64,000 nt of DNA from Bacillus sp. Y1 (GCF_003586445.1 NZ_CP030028.1:2060501-2124500); one strand, 5' to 3'; positions 44,894-52,246 are shown, counted from the stretch's first letter. The notes: a model not told the origin generated them from the sequence alone. Numbers and translations are program-made.

Positions 44894-45838
44894 ATGTTAA
44901 AAACAGTAGGCATCCATCACATAACAGCCATGGTAAATGACGCTCAGCGTAATATAGATTTCTACGCAGGAGTTTTAGGGTTAAGGCTTGTGAAAAAAAC
45001 GATAAATTTTGATCGTCCTGAAGTGTATCATCTCTATTTTGGAAATGACTCTGGACAACCTGGAACGGTAATTACTTTTTTCCCTTGGGCCCATCAACTA
45101 AAAGGGAGAATTGGAACCGGACAGGTTGGTGTCACAAGTTATATTGTTCCAGAGAACTCCTTCTCCTTTTGGGAGGACCGTTTACAATCGTATGGAGTTC
45201 GTTTTGTAAAAACGAAACGATTTAGAGATACTTATTTGAGCTTTCAAGATCCCGATGGATTGGATATTGAATTGGTACAGCGACCAAACGGTCCCCGAAA
45301 TGAGTGGAATGTGAACGGTATTGGTGCAGAGGTGGCGATAAAAGGATTTGGAGGCGCCATTCTTTTGTCTGCGAAACCTCATAAAACGGCGGATGTATTA
45401 GAAAATGTTCTCGGACTAACATGCATTGGACAGGAAGAAAACTATTTACGGTTTCAGTCAGAAGGAGAGCTAGGAAATACAATCGATATTAAATTATCTC
45501 CGTCCGTTCGAGGCTTAATGGGTGCTGGAACCGTTCACCATCTTGCTTGGAGAGCTAGAGATGAAAAGGAACATCAGAAATGGCGAGAACTATTAGTGGA
45601 AAAGGATTATTATCCAACTGACATTCTTGATAGAAATTACTTTCAAGCGCTATACTTTCATGAAGAAGGTGGGATTCTTTTTGAAATAGCCACTGACCCG
45701 CCAGGCTTTACTGTTGATGAACCCCAAATAGAACTTGGTCAGAAATTAATGTTACCGTCTTGGTTAGAGTCAAAAAGAGAAGAATTAGAAAATACGTTAC
45801 CACCAGTTGAGGTTCGAGTGTTGAAAGGAGAAAAATGA
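44894..45838 (+). CDS. Ring-cleaving dioxygenase, second MhqO/MhqA-like copy
   Basis: 314 aa. The ATG at 44894 follows GGGTGGGGAAAAC; the upstream frame overlapping the flavin reductase gene has no ribosome binding site. Motifs parallel the first copy: VGIHHITAMVNDAQRNIDFYAGVLGLRLVKKTINF, DPDGLDIELVQ, GTVHHLAWRARDE and GGILFEIATDPPGF. The two genes clearly arose by duplication, with the flavin reductase between them. The stop overlaps the esterase start by four bases (ATGA), so they are translationally coupled. Confidence 0.86.
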   Translation: MLKTVGIHHITAMVNDAQRNIDFYAGVLGLRLVKKTINFDRPEVYHLYFGNDSGQPGTVITFFPWAHQLKGRIGTGQVGVTSYIVPENSFSFWEDRLQSYGVRFVKTKRFRDTYLSFQDPDGLDIELVQRPNGPRNEWNVNGIGAEVAIKGFGGAILLSAKPHKTADVLENVLGLTCIGQEENYLRFQSEGELGNTIDIKLSPSVRGLMGAGTVHHLAWRARDEKEHQKWRELLVEKDYYPTDILDRNYFQALYFHEEGGILFEIATDPPGFTVDEPQIELGQKLMLPSWLESKREELENTLPPVEVRVLKGEK

Positions 45839-46440
45839 TGAAACATATTTATCAAAAGGGGAAAGACCCACAAAAACCAACTTTGTTATTGCTTCACGGT
45901 ACAGGGGGAAATGAATTAGATTTACTACCTATAGCTGGTATGATTGACGATTCTGCGGGTGTGTTAAGTGTGAGAGGAAATATTCTAGAGAACGGCATGC
46001 CCCGATTCTTTAGACGTTTAGCTGAAGGGGTTTTTGATATTGAAGATTTAATTTTTCGGACAAAAGAGTTAAATGATTTTCTAGATGAAGCGGCTGAAAA
46101 ATACGATTTTGACCGTAACAACATCGTAGCAATTGGATATTCAAATGGTGCGAACATTGCGGCCAGTCTGTTATTCCATTATGAAAATGCCTTGAAGGCT
46201 GCCGTGTTACACCATCCAATGGTCCCTCTGAGAGGAATCGAGCTTCCTAATTTGGAAGGAACATCGGTGTTTATCGGTGCAGGGACCAATGATCCTATTT
46301 GCTCGCCTGAAGAATCAACAGAGCTTCAAAAGCTATTAGAAGGTGCGAATGCAAAAGTCGAGCTTCATTGGGAGAACCGAGGGCACCAACTTACAGCAGA
46401 TGAAGTAGAAGCAGCAGCTGAATGGTATCGAAAATTGTAA
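45835..46440 (+). CDS. Alpha/beta hydrolase, MhqD-like carboxylesterase
   Basis: 201 aa. LLLHGTGGNELDLLPIA holds the oxyanion-hole HG, AIGYSNGANIAASLL the nucleophilic Ser (GYSNG), and the Asp/His are in GAGTNDPICSPEES and WENRGHQLTADE. It is of the phospholipase/carboxylesterase type and close in order to B. subtilis mhqD, which lies beside a dioxygenase in the MhqR regulon. ATG at 45835 or 45838 are both possible; AAAGGAGAA supports either. Confidence 0.86.
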   Translation: MMKHIYQKGKDPQKPTLLLLHGTGGNELDLLPIAGMIDDSAGVLSVRGNILENGMPRFFRRLAEGVFDIEDLIFRTKELNDFLDEAAEKYDFDRNNIVAIGYSNGANIAASLLFHYENALKAAVLHHPMVPLRGIELPNLEGTSVFIGAGTNDPICSPEESTELQKLLEGANAKVELHWENRGHQLTADEVEAAAEWYRKL

Positions 46441-46497
46441 AAATACGACGGTCATTTTAAGGGTATATTAACGTATCGAACTTTGAGGAGTGAAGAT

Positions 46498-46761
46498 ATG
46501 TTTGTGAATGGCACCATTATCGACGGGGTCTTTGATACTACTGTAAATGAATTTACTTTACAGAGAGTAAAAAACTTTGATACACAATCGGTTCTTAATG
46601 AAACACAAATTAATAATATTTATCAATACCTACACTTACATCGGGATAATGAGGACGGACAAATCATTACCCTTTATGATCAATTGCCGCTACGTCTTTC
46701 AAAAGAGGAAAGTAGCCAATTAATTGGTGATATAGAGAAAGTGATGTCTATGTATCACTAA
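46498..46761 (+). CDS. Small protein of unknown function
   Basis: 87 aa. The ATG at 46498 follows TTTGAGGAGTGAAGAT. The sequence begins MFVNGTIIDGVFDTTVNEFT and contains LNETQINNIYQYLHLHRDNEDGQ and SKEESSQLIGDIEKVMSMY. It is acidic, without membrane segments. It is 57 bp after the esterase gene and before a terminator, so it could be the last gene of the mhq operon, but I recognise no family. Confidence 0.55.
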   Translation: MFVNGTIIDGVFDTTVNEFTLQRVKNFDTQSVLNETQINNIYQYLHLHRDNEDGQIITLYDQLPLRLSKEESSQLIGDIEKVMSMYH

Positions 46762-46802
46762 AGGATACCCTAAAGTAGGTAAGCAATGAAAAATTTTAAA
46801 CA

Positions 46803-46843
46803 AAGACCGCATACATTTCTTCGGAAAAGTCGCGGTCTTTACA
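46803..46843. terminator. Bidirectional terminator
   Basis: AAAGACCGC / GCGGTCTTT stem between convergent genes, with A-rich and T-containing flanks. Confidence 0.82.
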
Positions 46844-46847
46844 TGTT

Positions 46848-47306
46848 TTATAGAAACTTCTTTATATCTAAAATCGTTTGCATATGTAAGCCTTCATGAA
46901 AGATCGTACGAATGAGTACGTGTTCAATCGTATGCATTCCCATTTCAGTTGGTGGAAATTCTTCCTCTAATCTTTCTCCATACATTTCTTTGATCTTTAC
47001 AGGTTGTTCTCTTAGTAATTCCTTTAACTCTTGGAAAGAAGGAGTGTCCTTTTCAAAACTGTCTGGACATGCTCCATATCCAAACCATGATTGAAATTGC
47101 TCTGGCACGCCTGCTTTTTCTTTCGTAACCGCTTGGATCCATAGATACTGGTCTAGATAGATATGTCCAAGATTCCAACGAATATTATTCTTAAATCCTG
47201 CAGGTATGATATCCGCTTGTTCTTCCGATACATCCTTTAAAACTTCCAAAACCTCACTTCGATAGCTTACCAATTGAGTAAACAAAACCTCATGACGTGG
47301 ATTCAT
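46848..47306 (-). CDS. DinB-superfamily protein
   Basis: 152 aa. ATG at 47306 is preferred to 47312 because AAGGGGGT is six bases upstream. The fold signature is NNIRWNLGHIYLDQYLWI for the first metal His and GMHTIEHVLIRTIFHEGLHMQTILDI for the C-terminal His pair. Members include bacillithiol transferases and uncharacterised proteins; no specific substrate is evident. It is monocistronic and shares its terminator with the gene at 46498. Confidence 0.75.
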   Translation of the reverse strand: MNPRHEVLFTQLVSYRSEVLEVLKDVSEEQADIIPAGFKNNIRWNLGHIYLDQYLWIQAVTKEKAGVPEQFQSWFGYGACPDSFEKDTPSFQELKELLREQPVKIKEMYGERLEEEFPPTEMGMHTIEHVLIRTIFHEGLHMQTILDIKKFL

Positions 47307-47509
47307 TAACATACCCCCTTATTTTGAATAGGTAATTATTCGATAAAATGGGCAATTATCCTGCCAACAGAAGAATATTAATGGTAGGGATATGCTATAA
47401 TTGTAATATATTTCATATTAATAGATTAGTAACATAATAAACATAGAAACACTTTTGTTTTTTGAAGGAATAGAATGTATGCGCCTACAATTCAGTTAGG
47501 GAGTGAATA

Positions 47510-47572
47510 GTGACAACAGAAGACCAAGAAATTGTACGTTACAAAAGCAAGCTTGATCAAGTCTGGAAATGA
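47510..47572 (+). CDS. Possible very short protein or gene remnant
   Basis: A 20-codon GTG frame (TTEDQEIVRYKSKLDQVWK) follows GGGAGTGAATA and ends at a terminator hairpin. The ribosome binding site and terminator argue for expression, while the abrupt end could mean a truncated gene. No family is recognised. The rest of the 47313-47590 gap shows no other feature. Confidence 0.3.
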   Translation: MTTEDQEIVRYKSKLDQVWK

Positions 47573-47600
47573 AAATAACCTCAATGATGAGGTTATTTTC
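47573..47600. terminator. Bidirectional terminator
   Basis: AAAATAACCTCA-ATGA-TGAGGTTATTTT perfect stem-loop between a short plus frame and the small minus gene. Confidence 0.85.
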
Positions 47601-47748
47601 TGTTCGCTTGACGTCCACTTTTTTTCTGACTTTGTGATTTTGAGTTTCCGATTTGAAAATCATCACCTAACTCCACATCATTACGCTTATCCTGCTTTTC
47701 AATTTTTTCTCTAGTTTGATTTTTGTTTTGCATTCCTTGATGAGACAT
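47593..47748 (-). CDS. Small basic protein of unknown function
   Basis: 51 aa starting MSHQGMQNKNQTREKIEKQD and ending SGRQANRK. It is Gln-, Asn- and Lys-rich with no hydrophobic segment. The ribosome binding site (GAGTTGAAAGAA) is weak, so the start is uncertain, but the end coincides with a terminator. The composition is like that of spore-associated small proteins. I do not recognise the family. Confidence 0.45.
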   Translation of the reverse strand: MSHQGMQNKNQTREKIEKQDKRNDVELGDDFQIGNSKSQSQKKSGRQANRK

Positions 47749-47834
47749 TTCTTTCAACTCACTTTCATGTAGTATCGGTAGTAGTATGTGCACGGTTGGA
47801 AGAATTATTAGATAAAAATAACGGAGGTAACGCC

Positions 47835-48188
47835 ATGAAAAATCCAATAAAAAATGAGATTGGTGCAGTATTTATCCCTGTTAGTGACATTGAAAAAGCA
47901 AGAGATTGGTATTGTGATGTATTAGGTTTACCATTGGATGGAGAAATCTTTTATGGTCATATCTATGTACTACCAATGAAGGGAACAGGAATTGTACTGG
48001 ATAGCAAAATCTACTCAGAGGAACGCGTCTCCTCCGCGCCAATGTTCCATTTTAACACGGATAATATAGAAGAAGCCTTTCAATATTTGAAGGAAAAGCA
48101 GGTGGAAATCGTTTCCGACATTCAACACGGGCATTATTTTAACGTCAAAGATCCAGACGGAAATACACTTATGATTTGTAAGTGCTAA
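47835..48188 (+). CDS. VOC-fold protein (glyoxalase/bleomycin-resistance type)
   Basis: 117 aa. The ATG at 47835 follows AACGGAGGTAACGCC. A single VOC domain: IGAVFIPVSDIEKARDWYCDVLGLPLDGEIFYGHIYVLPM and GHYFNVKDPDGNTLMICKC. It lies 12 bp before the ANT(6) gene and so is its operon partner. Small VOC proteins include drug-sequestering (bleomycin), fosfomycin-modifying and glyoxalase-like members; the function here cannot be told. Confidence 0.78.
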   Translation: MKNPIKNEIGAVFIPVSDIEKARDWYCDVLGLPLDGEIFYGHIYVLPMKGTGIVLDSKIYSEERVSSAPMFHFNTDNIEEAFQYLKEKQVEIVSDIQHGHYFNVKDPDGNTLMICKC

Positions 48189-48200
48189 CGGAGGTGAAAC

Positions 48201-49082
48201 ATGCGAAGCGAAAAAGAAATGCTTGACCTTATTATACGAGTGGCAACAGAGGATCACCGAATTCGTGCTGTTTATATGAACGGATCAAGAACAAACCCTC
48301 GCGTTCCAAAGGACATTTTCCAAGATTACGATGTCGTTTATATTGTAGAGGAAACGGCATCATTTATTGAAGAAAATACATGGATTAATGTGTTCGGGGA
48401 ACTGCTTATGATTCAGGAGCCTGAAAGAAATGACCAACTCATTGGTAGGGAGGTGAATTTGAATCAGTCATACGGTTACTTAATGCTTTTTGCAGATGGT
48501 AATCGAATCGATCTTCGTATTCAAACACAAGGAGAAATGATCAAGGATTACGGGAGTGACTCACTAACTGTGCCTTTATTAGATAAGGATGGAGTTTTAC
48601 CAATCATTCCACAAGCATCTGATGAAGACTACCATGTAAGACGCCCACGTATAACACAATATTTGGCTTGTTGTAATAATTTTTGGTGGTGTCTTCAAAA
48701 TGTAGCAAAGGGGATTTGGCGTGAAGAATTGCCCTATAGCAAGCAAATGTTTGAATTGGTTATTCGGTCAGAATTACATCAAATGGTGGACTGGTGGATT
48801 GGATGTCAGCACAACTTTAAGATATCACCTGGGAAATTTGGGAAGTATTATAAAAAACATTTGCCAACGTGTTATTGGGAGATGTATAGAAAAACATATT
48901 GCGATAGTGAGTATGAACATATGTGGGAATCACTTTTTACAGCCTGTGAATTATTTCGGATTTTGGCAGCTGATGTGGGGGAAGAATTGAGTGTGGAGTA
49001 CCCACATATAGAGGATAAGAACATGATGATGTATTTAGAGCGGGTTCGGAACTTACCTAAAGATGCAAGGGAGATTTTTTAA
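48201..49082 (+). CDS. aadK: Aminoglycoside 6-adenylyltransferase, ANT(6)/AadK type
   Basis: 293 aa. The nucleotidyltransferase signature is YMNGSRTNPRVPKDIFQDYDVVYIV (GSR with the D-x-D metal site), followed by RIDLRIQT and FWWCLQNVAKGIWREELPYSKQMFE. AadK-type enzymes are chromosomal in Bacillus and adenylylate streptomycin at the 6 position. The length agrees with AadK (284 aa). The substrate is predicted from the family. The ATG follows AACGGAGGTGAAAC. It is the second gene after a VOC protein. Confidence 0.88.
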   Translation: MRSEKEMLDLIIRVATEDHRIRAVYMNGSRTNPRVPKDIFQDYDVVYIVEETASFIEENTWINVFGELLMIQEPERNDQLIGREVNLNQSYGYLMLFADGNRIDLRIQTQGEMIKDYGSDSLTVPLLDKDGVLPIIPQASDEDYHVRRPRITQYLACCNNFWWCLQNVAKGIWREELPYSKQMFELVIRSELHQMVDWWIGCQHNFKISPGKFGKYYKKHLPTCYWEMYRKTYCDSEYEHMWESLFTACELFRILAADVGEELSVEYPHIEDKNMMMYLERVRNLPKDAREIF

Positions 49083-49135
49083 AGATTTTGAACCGTTTTT
49101 TTAGATATTTTAATGAGAGTGTTCCTGTAAGTTAG

Positions 49136-49246
49136 GAGATTTTATAAATGATTCTTGGAATTACTTGCAATTATTAGGTTTTATTTGCGATTTTAAAAAT
49201 TTACTTGCGATTCCTGGTAATTATCACCGATTCTAAACCTTATTTT
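49136..49246. repeat. Short imperfect tandem repeats (array 4)
   Basis: About five units of 20-25 bp with the pattern TTACTTGCGATTYYTGGWAA or TTATTTGCGATTTTAAA. They fill the gap between the ANT(6) and GNAT genes and are AT-rich. Period and sequence differ from arrays 1-3. Confidence 0.6.
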
Positions 49247-49268
49247 TAATTAAAGGGGGTCGATCTCT

Positions 49269-49778
49269 TTGTTCCAACCATCCACTCTTATACATTTACG
49301 AAAAACAACTATAGATGATCTTGATTTTATAGGCGAGTTAGAATCAGACCCACAAAATGCAAAATTTATTATTCCATGGTCAGCTGAAAAACACATTTCG
49401 TCCTTAATTACTAACGACATTTTACATATCATTATAGAAGAAAAAGCTGGCCATACTCCTGTTGGTTACTTGATTTTGGCTGGTCTAACAAATCCGAACC
49501 AAAGCATTGAACTAGTCAGAATTACCATTCGCGAAAAAGGAAAGGGCTACGCGAAGGAAGCGTTTCGATTGGTAAAAGATTGGGTGTTTACAAAAACAAA
49601 TGCAAACCGCCTTTGGTTGGACGTGAAAACGACGAACGATAGGGCCATCAAATTATATGAAAAACAAGGATTTACTAAGGAAGGGACGTTAAGGGAGTGC
49701 TTATTGACGGAAGGAACGTTCGAATCGCTTCATATTATGGCTATCCTAAAAAGAGAATTTTTCCAAAATAAAAAGTGA
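49269..49778 (+). CDS. GNAT-family N-acetyltransferase
   Basis: 169 aa with a TTG start after AAAGGGGGTCGATCT. The acetyl-CoA motif A is seen as ELVRITIREKGKGYAKEAFRLVKDWVFT, and motif B as RAIKLYEKQGFTKEGTLRECL, the RimJ/RimL-like form. The substrate is unknown: ribosomal protein, amine or antibiotic acetylation are all possible. It lies between ANT(6) and a MarR gene in the resistance-rich stretch. Confidence 0.8.
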   Translation: MFQPSTLIHLRKTTIDDLDFIGELESDPQNAKFIIPWSAEKHISSLITNDILHIIIEEKAGHTPVGYLILAGLTNPNQSIELVRITIREKGKGYAKEAFRLVKDWVFTKTNANRLWLDVKTTNDRAIKLYEKQGFTKEGTLRECLLTEGTFESLHIMAILKREFFQNKK

Positions 49779-49809
49779 AAAAGCAGATGAACCCATTTTT
49801 CACCTGCTA
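49776..49809 (-). terminator. Terminator of the MarR gene (minus strand)
   Basis: Minus-strand AGCAGGTGAA pairs with TTCATCTGCT (one G-U), followed by TTTTTCACTTTTTATTTT. It overlaps the end of the marR frame and lies between convergent genes. Confidence 0.7.
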
Positions 49810-50205
49810 CATTTTTGTAAATTGTTTAAATAGCTGTATGTTTTTGATTTCCTCTAAATGAATTTCTGATAATTTTTCCAGTATCTCTAGTCCTTTAGTG
49901 GTCACACGAATAAGTACGCTCCGGCCATCCTCTGGATTACTCGCTCTTTCAACAAGACCAGCTTCCTCACAGCGATCGATCAGTCCAACACATGCATGAT
50001 GAGTTATTTGAAGTCTTTCTGCTAGTTCGCCTGTCGTAACAATGCTTTTTCCAGGGAACCCTTGAATGGCTAATATTAATTGATGCTGTTGAGGGGTAAT
50101 CCCTTGTTCTTTGGCTGCCGACTCACTAAATTTAAGAAATTTACGGAGTTGGTAACGAAATTCACCTAAATATTCATATACTTCTTTCGATAAAAGAGAA
50201 CTCAA
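49807..50205 (-). CDS. MarR-family transcriptional regulator
   Basis: 132 aa with a TTG start; AAAGG lies 11 bases upstream. The winged helix reads TTGELAERLQITHHACVGLIDRCEEAGLVERASNPEDGRSVLIRVTTKG. Two cysteines in the recognition region (HACVGLIDRC) could sense oxidants. Two repeated dyads lie upstream between this gene and divergent small genes, so autoregulation is likely. These dyads differ from the MhqR-type site at 43215, so it is probably not the mhq repressor. Confidence 0.82.
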   Translation of the reverse strand: MSSLLSKEVYEYLGEFRYQLRKFLKFSESAAKEQGITPQQHQLILAIQGFPGKSIVTTGELAERLQITHHACVGLIDRCEEAGLVERASNPEDGRSVLIRVTTKGLEILEKLSEIHLEEIKNIQLFKQFTKM

Positions 50206-50237
50206 CTATTTTCAACCTTTCTCATCTGATTGATATT

Positions 50238-50289
50238 TATATCTTAACATGATATAATCAAAATACAAAATAATATCTTAATACGATAT
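50238..50289. promoter_or_regulatory. Tandem MarR operator candidates
   Basis: TATATC-N7-GATATA at 50238-50256 and ATATC-N7-GATAT at 50273-50289 share the sequence ATATCTTAAxAxGATATA. Their centres are 34 bp apart, in the divergent promoter region of marR and the small gene at 50314. Confidence 0.65.
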
Positions 50290-50313
50290 AAATAACGAAG
50301 GGGCGGTTCAATT

Positions 50314-50424
50314 ATGTGGAGTTTATTATACCCAACAAGTGTCACAGGGATTGTATTATTTTTATTAGGTTCAGCCTTTACGATTTATGCCAATGTGAAA
50401 TATCTTAAGTGCAAGTTAAGCTGA
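50314..50424 (+). CDS. Small single-pass membrane protein
   Basis: 36 aa, MWSLLYPTSVTGIVLFLLGS to KYLKCKLS, with one membrane helix and a short basic tail. The ATG follows AACGAAGGGGCGG. It is divergent from marR and only 15 bp before a small zinc-ribbon gene, so it is probably the first gene of a MarR-controlled unit. No family is recognised. Confidence 0.6.
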   Translation: MWSLLYPTSVTGIVLFLLGSAFTIYANVKYLKCKLS

Positions 50425-50439
50425 CTTGAGGTGATGGGG

Positions 50440-50574
50440 ATGTACGAAGAAGTGGGAAAATGTAAGAAATGTGGGAAAATGATTTTTTGCTTGGATGGTT
50501 TCCTCAATGGGGTAGTGTTTCCTAATGGCGAGATTGAATGTTTTCCTTGTTCAGAGGAAAATGCAATGATGTAA
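50440..50574 (+). CDS. Small zinc-ribbon protein
   Basis: 44 aa. Two Cys pairs, KCKKCGKMIFC and IECFPCSEEN, give a C-X2-C...C-X2-C zinc-ribbon pattern with an extra Cys. The start is preceded by TTGAGGTGATGGGG. It follows the small membrane protein gene by 15 bp. Function is unknown. Confidence 0.6.
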   Translation: MYEEVGKCKKCGKMIFCLDGFLNGVVFPNGEIECFPCSEENAMM

Positions 50575-50642
50575 AAAGTTCTTGTAAGATGGGAAATTTT
50601 TGATTAAAATACAATTATAGGAATGAGAGGGGTGATGGTGGA

Positions 50643-50711
50643 ATGAGGAATCAAATCAATAGGTTGGGTCTTTTTCTATCATCATCTAACGGCATCAAAA
50701 AATATCTTTAG
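50643..50711 (+). CDS. Leader peptide of the APH-like/VOC operon
   Basis: A 22-codon frame starting MRNQINRLGLFLSSSNGIKK, with a strong GAGAGGGGTGAT site eight bases upstream. The TAG stop (50709-50711) touches the 5' arm of a GC-rich stem (GCCCCA at 50713-50718). The arrangement of ribosome binding site, short peptide, competing stems, terminator and structural gene is that of antibiotic-inducible leader peptides (erm, cat, vmlR types). The peptide sequence is not one I know. Confidence 0.6.
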   Translation: MRNQINRLGLFLSSSNGIKKYL

Positions 50712-50712
50712 T

Positions 50713-50839
50713 GCCCCACTAGATCGGAAGAAGACACTGGGGCTTCTAAAAATAACAACGTATGGGAAGCTGATGAGATATACTCATTGGCTTTATTTTT
50801 TGCCCCGCTTATTGACCTTTTACTACTAATAAAGGCGGG
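50713..50839 (+). promoter_or_regulatory. Attenuator: competing stems, terminator, sequestered RBS
   Basis: Four elements are visible. Stem 1:2 is GCCCCA (50713-50718) with TGGGGC (50738-50743). Next is an intrinsic terminator AAGCTGATGAG-ATATA-CTCATTGGCTT (50767-50793) followed by TATTTTTT. A last hairpin, CCCGC..TTATT (50804-50813) with AATAA..GCGGG (50828-50839), covers the AAAGG ribosome binding site. GGGGC of element 2 can instead pair with GCCCC (50802-50806), freeing the ribosome binding site. No promoter fits between terminator and gene. Confidence 0.6.
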
Positions 50840-50848
50840 ATACGATCT

Positions 50849-51847
50849 ATGATGAAGCTTAGTACAATGAAATTAATAATGGACACAATCGATCAGGACT
50901 GGAAAAGTACATTGGCAGAAAGCATTTTAGAAAGATGGGATTATGACAAAGGTACCGTTTACTTTATTCGGGCAAGCGCTAATTTTATTTTTATTTTTAA
51001 AAAAGACGGGAAGCATTTTTTTCTTCGGTTTAACGATTCGTCCGAAAGAACAGTTGAGACCATTGCTTCTGAACTTTCTATTCTTCAATACCTTCACACA
51101 AAAGGAATTCATGGAGCTCAGCCAGTTCCATCAAAAAACGGGCAAATGCTTGAAGTGGTTAAGACAGAATTAGGCACTTTTCATGCAGTTGTTTTCGAAG
51201 CGGTTCCAGGTAGACATGAAGAATGGGGTGACATCACTCAAGAGAATATATATCGATGGGGAAATGCGCTTGGTAAATTGCATGATGCATGTAAAGAAAT
51301 GCCTCAAGAATACCTAACCGTTCGACCGAGTTGGAGAGATCAAGTGACCGAGCTTCAACAATTTTTACCTGAATCAAATGCACTACTTCAAAAGGAAATT
51401 TCTGAACTACTAAACTCTATCAAAAAATTGCAAACTACCAAAGAAAACTTTGGGCTGATTCATTATGACTTTGAGCTTGATAATCTGTTATTTTCCGAAA
51501 ATATGATTGGAATCATTGACTTTGATGACTGTATAACGAGCTGGTACGTTGCAGATATTGTATATGCTTTACGAGATGCCGGAAATTTTCGGCTGGACTC
51601 CCTAGAGGTACAAAGTTTTCTTAAGGGTTACGAAAACGAAACGAGTATTGATACGAATATTCTTAAGGAAGCTTCTGTATTTGAAAGACTTCACCGTTTA
51701 GTCATGTATGCAAGATTAACAAGGTCAATTGATATAAAAACAACTGAGTCTGATCCTCAATGGTTACGTCAGCTTCAGCATAAATTGTCCTCAATGGTAA
51801 ATGAGTATCTCTTGTGGATAAACGAAAGGGAGAGTAAAAATGAGTGA
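50849..51847 (+). CDS. APH-fold phosphotransferase (possible antibiotic kinase)
   Basis: 332 aa. The kinase-like fold of the aminoglycoside/macrolide phosphotransferase and homoserine-kinase group: ANFIFIFKKDGKHFFLRFN (nucleotide Lys/Arg region), catalytic loop LIHYDFELDNLLF (H205 to N212) and metal Asp in IGIIDFDDCITSWYVADIVYAL. It is not recognisably one of the well-known acquired enzymes. The leader-peptide attenuator in front and the VOC protein behind (8-bp overlap, coupled) suggest a drug-inducible resistance operon. Other options are phosphorylation of a small metabolite or a CotS-like spore protein. ATG at 50849 or 50852 is possible. Confidence 0.72.
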   Translation: MMKLSTMKLIMDTIDQDWKSTLAESILERWDYDKGTVYFIRASANFIFIFKKDGKHFFLRFNDSSERTVETIASELSILQYLHTKGIHGAQPVPSKNGQMLEVVKTELGTFHAVVFEAVPGRHEEWGDITQENIYRWGNALGKLHDACKEMPQEYLTVRPSWRDQVTELQQFLPESNALLQKEISELLNSIKKLQTTKENFGLIHYDFELDNLLFSENMIGIIDFDDCITSWYVADIVYALRDAGNFRLDSLEVQSFLKGYENETSIDTNILKEASVFERLHRLVMYARLTRSIDIKTTESDPQWLRQLQHKLSSMVNEYLLWINERESKNE

Positions 51848-52241
51848 AACATTAATCAGGGTCGGAACGACGTATATACCAGTAACAAATGTGGAGCACT
51901 CTGCTGACTGGTACGTTACGAATCTAGCTGCAGAACTAAGTTATCAAGATTCAGAAAAAGCCATTATTAATCTGGCAAACCAGAGTTTTTTCTTAGTTAA
52001 AGCAAGTGAAAATCAAAGTTCTAATTTCTTAGATTATAAAGGGGAGAAGTGGTTTTCTGTCACATTCGAGGTGAATGGAATGGATGCCTTACAGAACTTA
52101 CATCAAGGCCTTGTAGAAAAAGGTGTGCGTGTTGGAGACATCGAAAATCGAGGTCATGCAGGATGGAACTTTGTCTTTTATGATTTTGATGGAAATGGAT
52201 TTGATGTTTGGAGTGAGTTGAGTCCTACATTTAAAAGATAA
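51840..52241 (+). CDS. VOC-fold protein coupled to the APH-like kinase
   Basis: 133 aa. One VOC domain: VGTTYIPVTNVEHSADWYVTNLAAELSYQ and GWNFVFYDFDGNGFDVWSEL. The start overlaps the kinase stop by 8 bp and is preceded by AAAGGGAGAG, so translation is coupled. Such proteins may bind or modify small toxic molecules. With the VOC-ANT(6) pair at 47835-49082 this is the second pairing of a VOC protein with an aminoglycoside-enzyme fold in 5 kb. Confidence 0.75.
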   Translation: MSETLIRVGTTYIPVTNVEHSADWYVTNLAAELSYQDSEKAIINLANQSFFLVKASENQSSNFLDYKGEKWFSVTFEVNGMDALQNLHQGLVEKGVRVGDIENRGHAGWNFVFYDFDGNGFDVWSELSPTFKR

Positions 52242-52246
52242 ACTTC

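Noticed and set aside
49807..50205. The MarR gene as the repressor of the mhq operon
   Set aside because: The dyads at its own promoter (ATATC-N7-GATAT) differ in spacing and sequence from the MhqR-type site (TATCTC-N6-GAGATA), and the genes are 3.4 kb apart.
50720..50731. AGATCGGAAGA resembles the start of a sequencing adapter
   Set aside because: The match stops after 11 bases and the sequence continues with normal genomic context inside a structured leader, so it is most likely coincidence.
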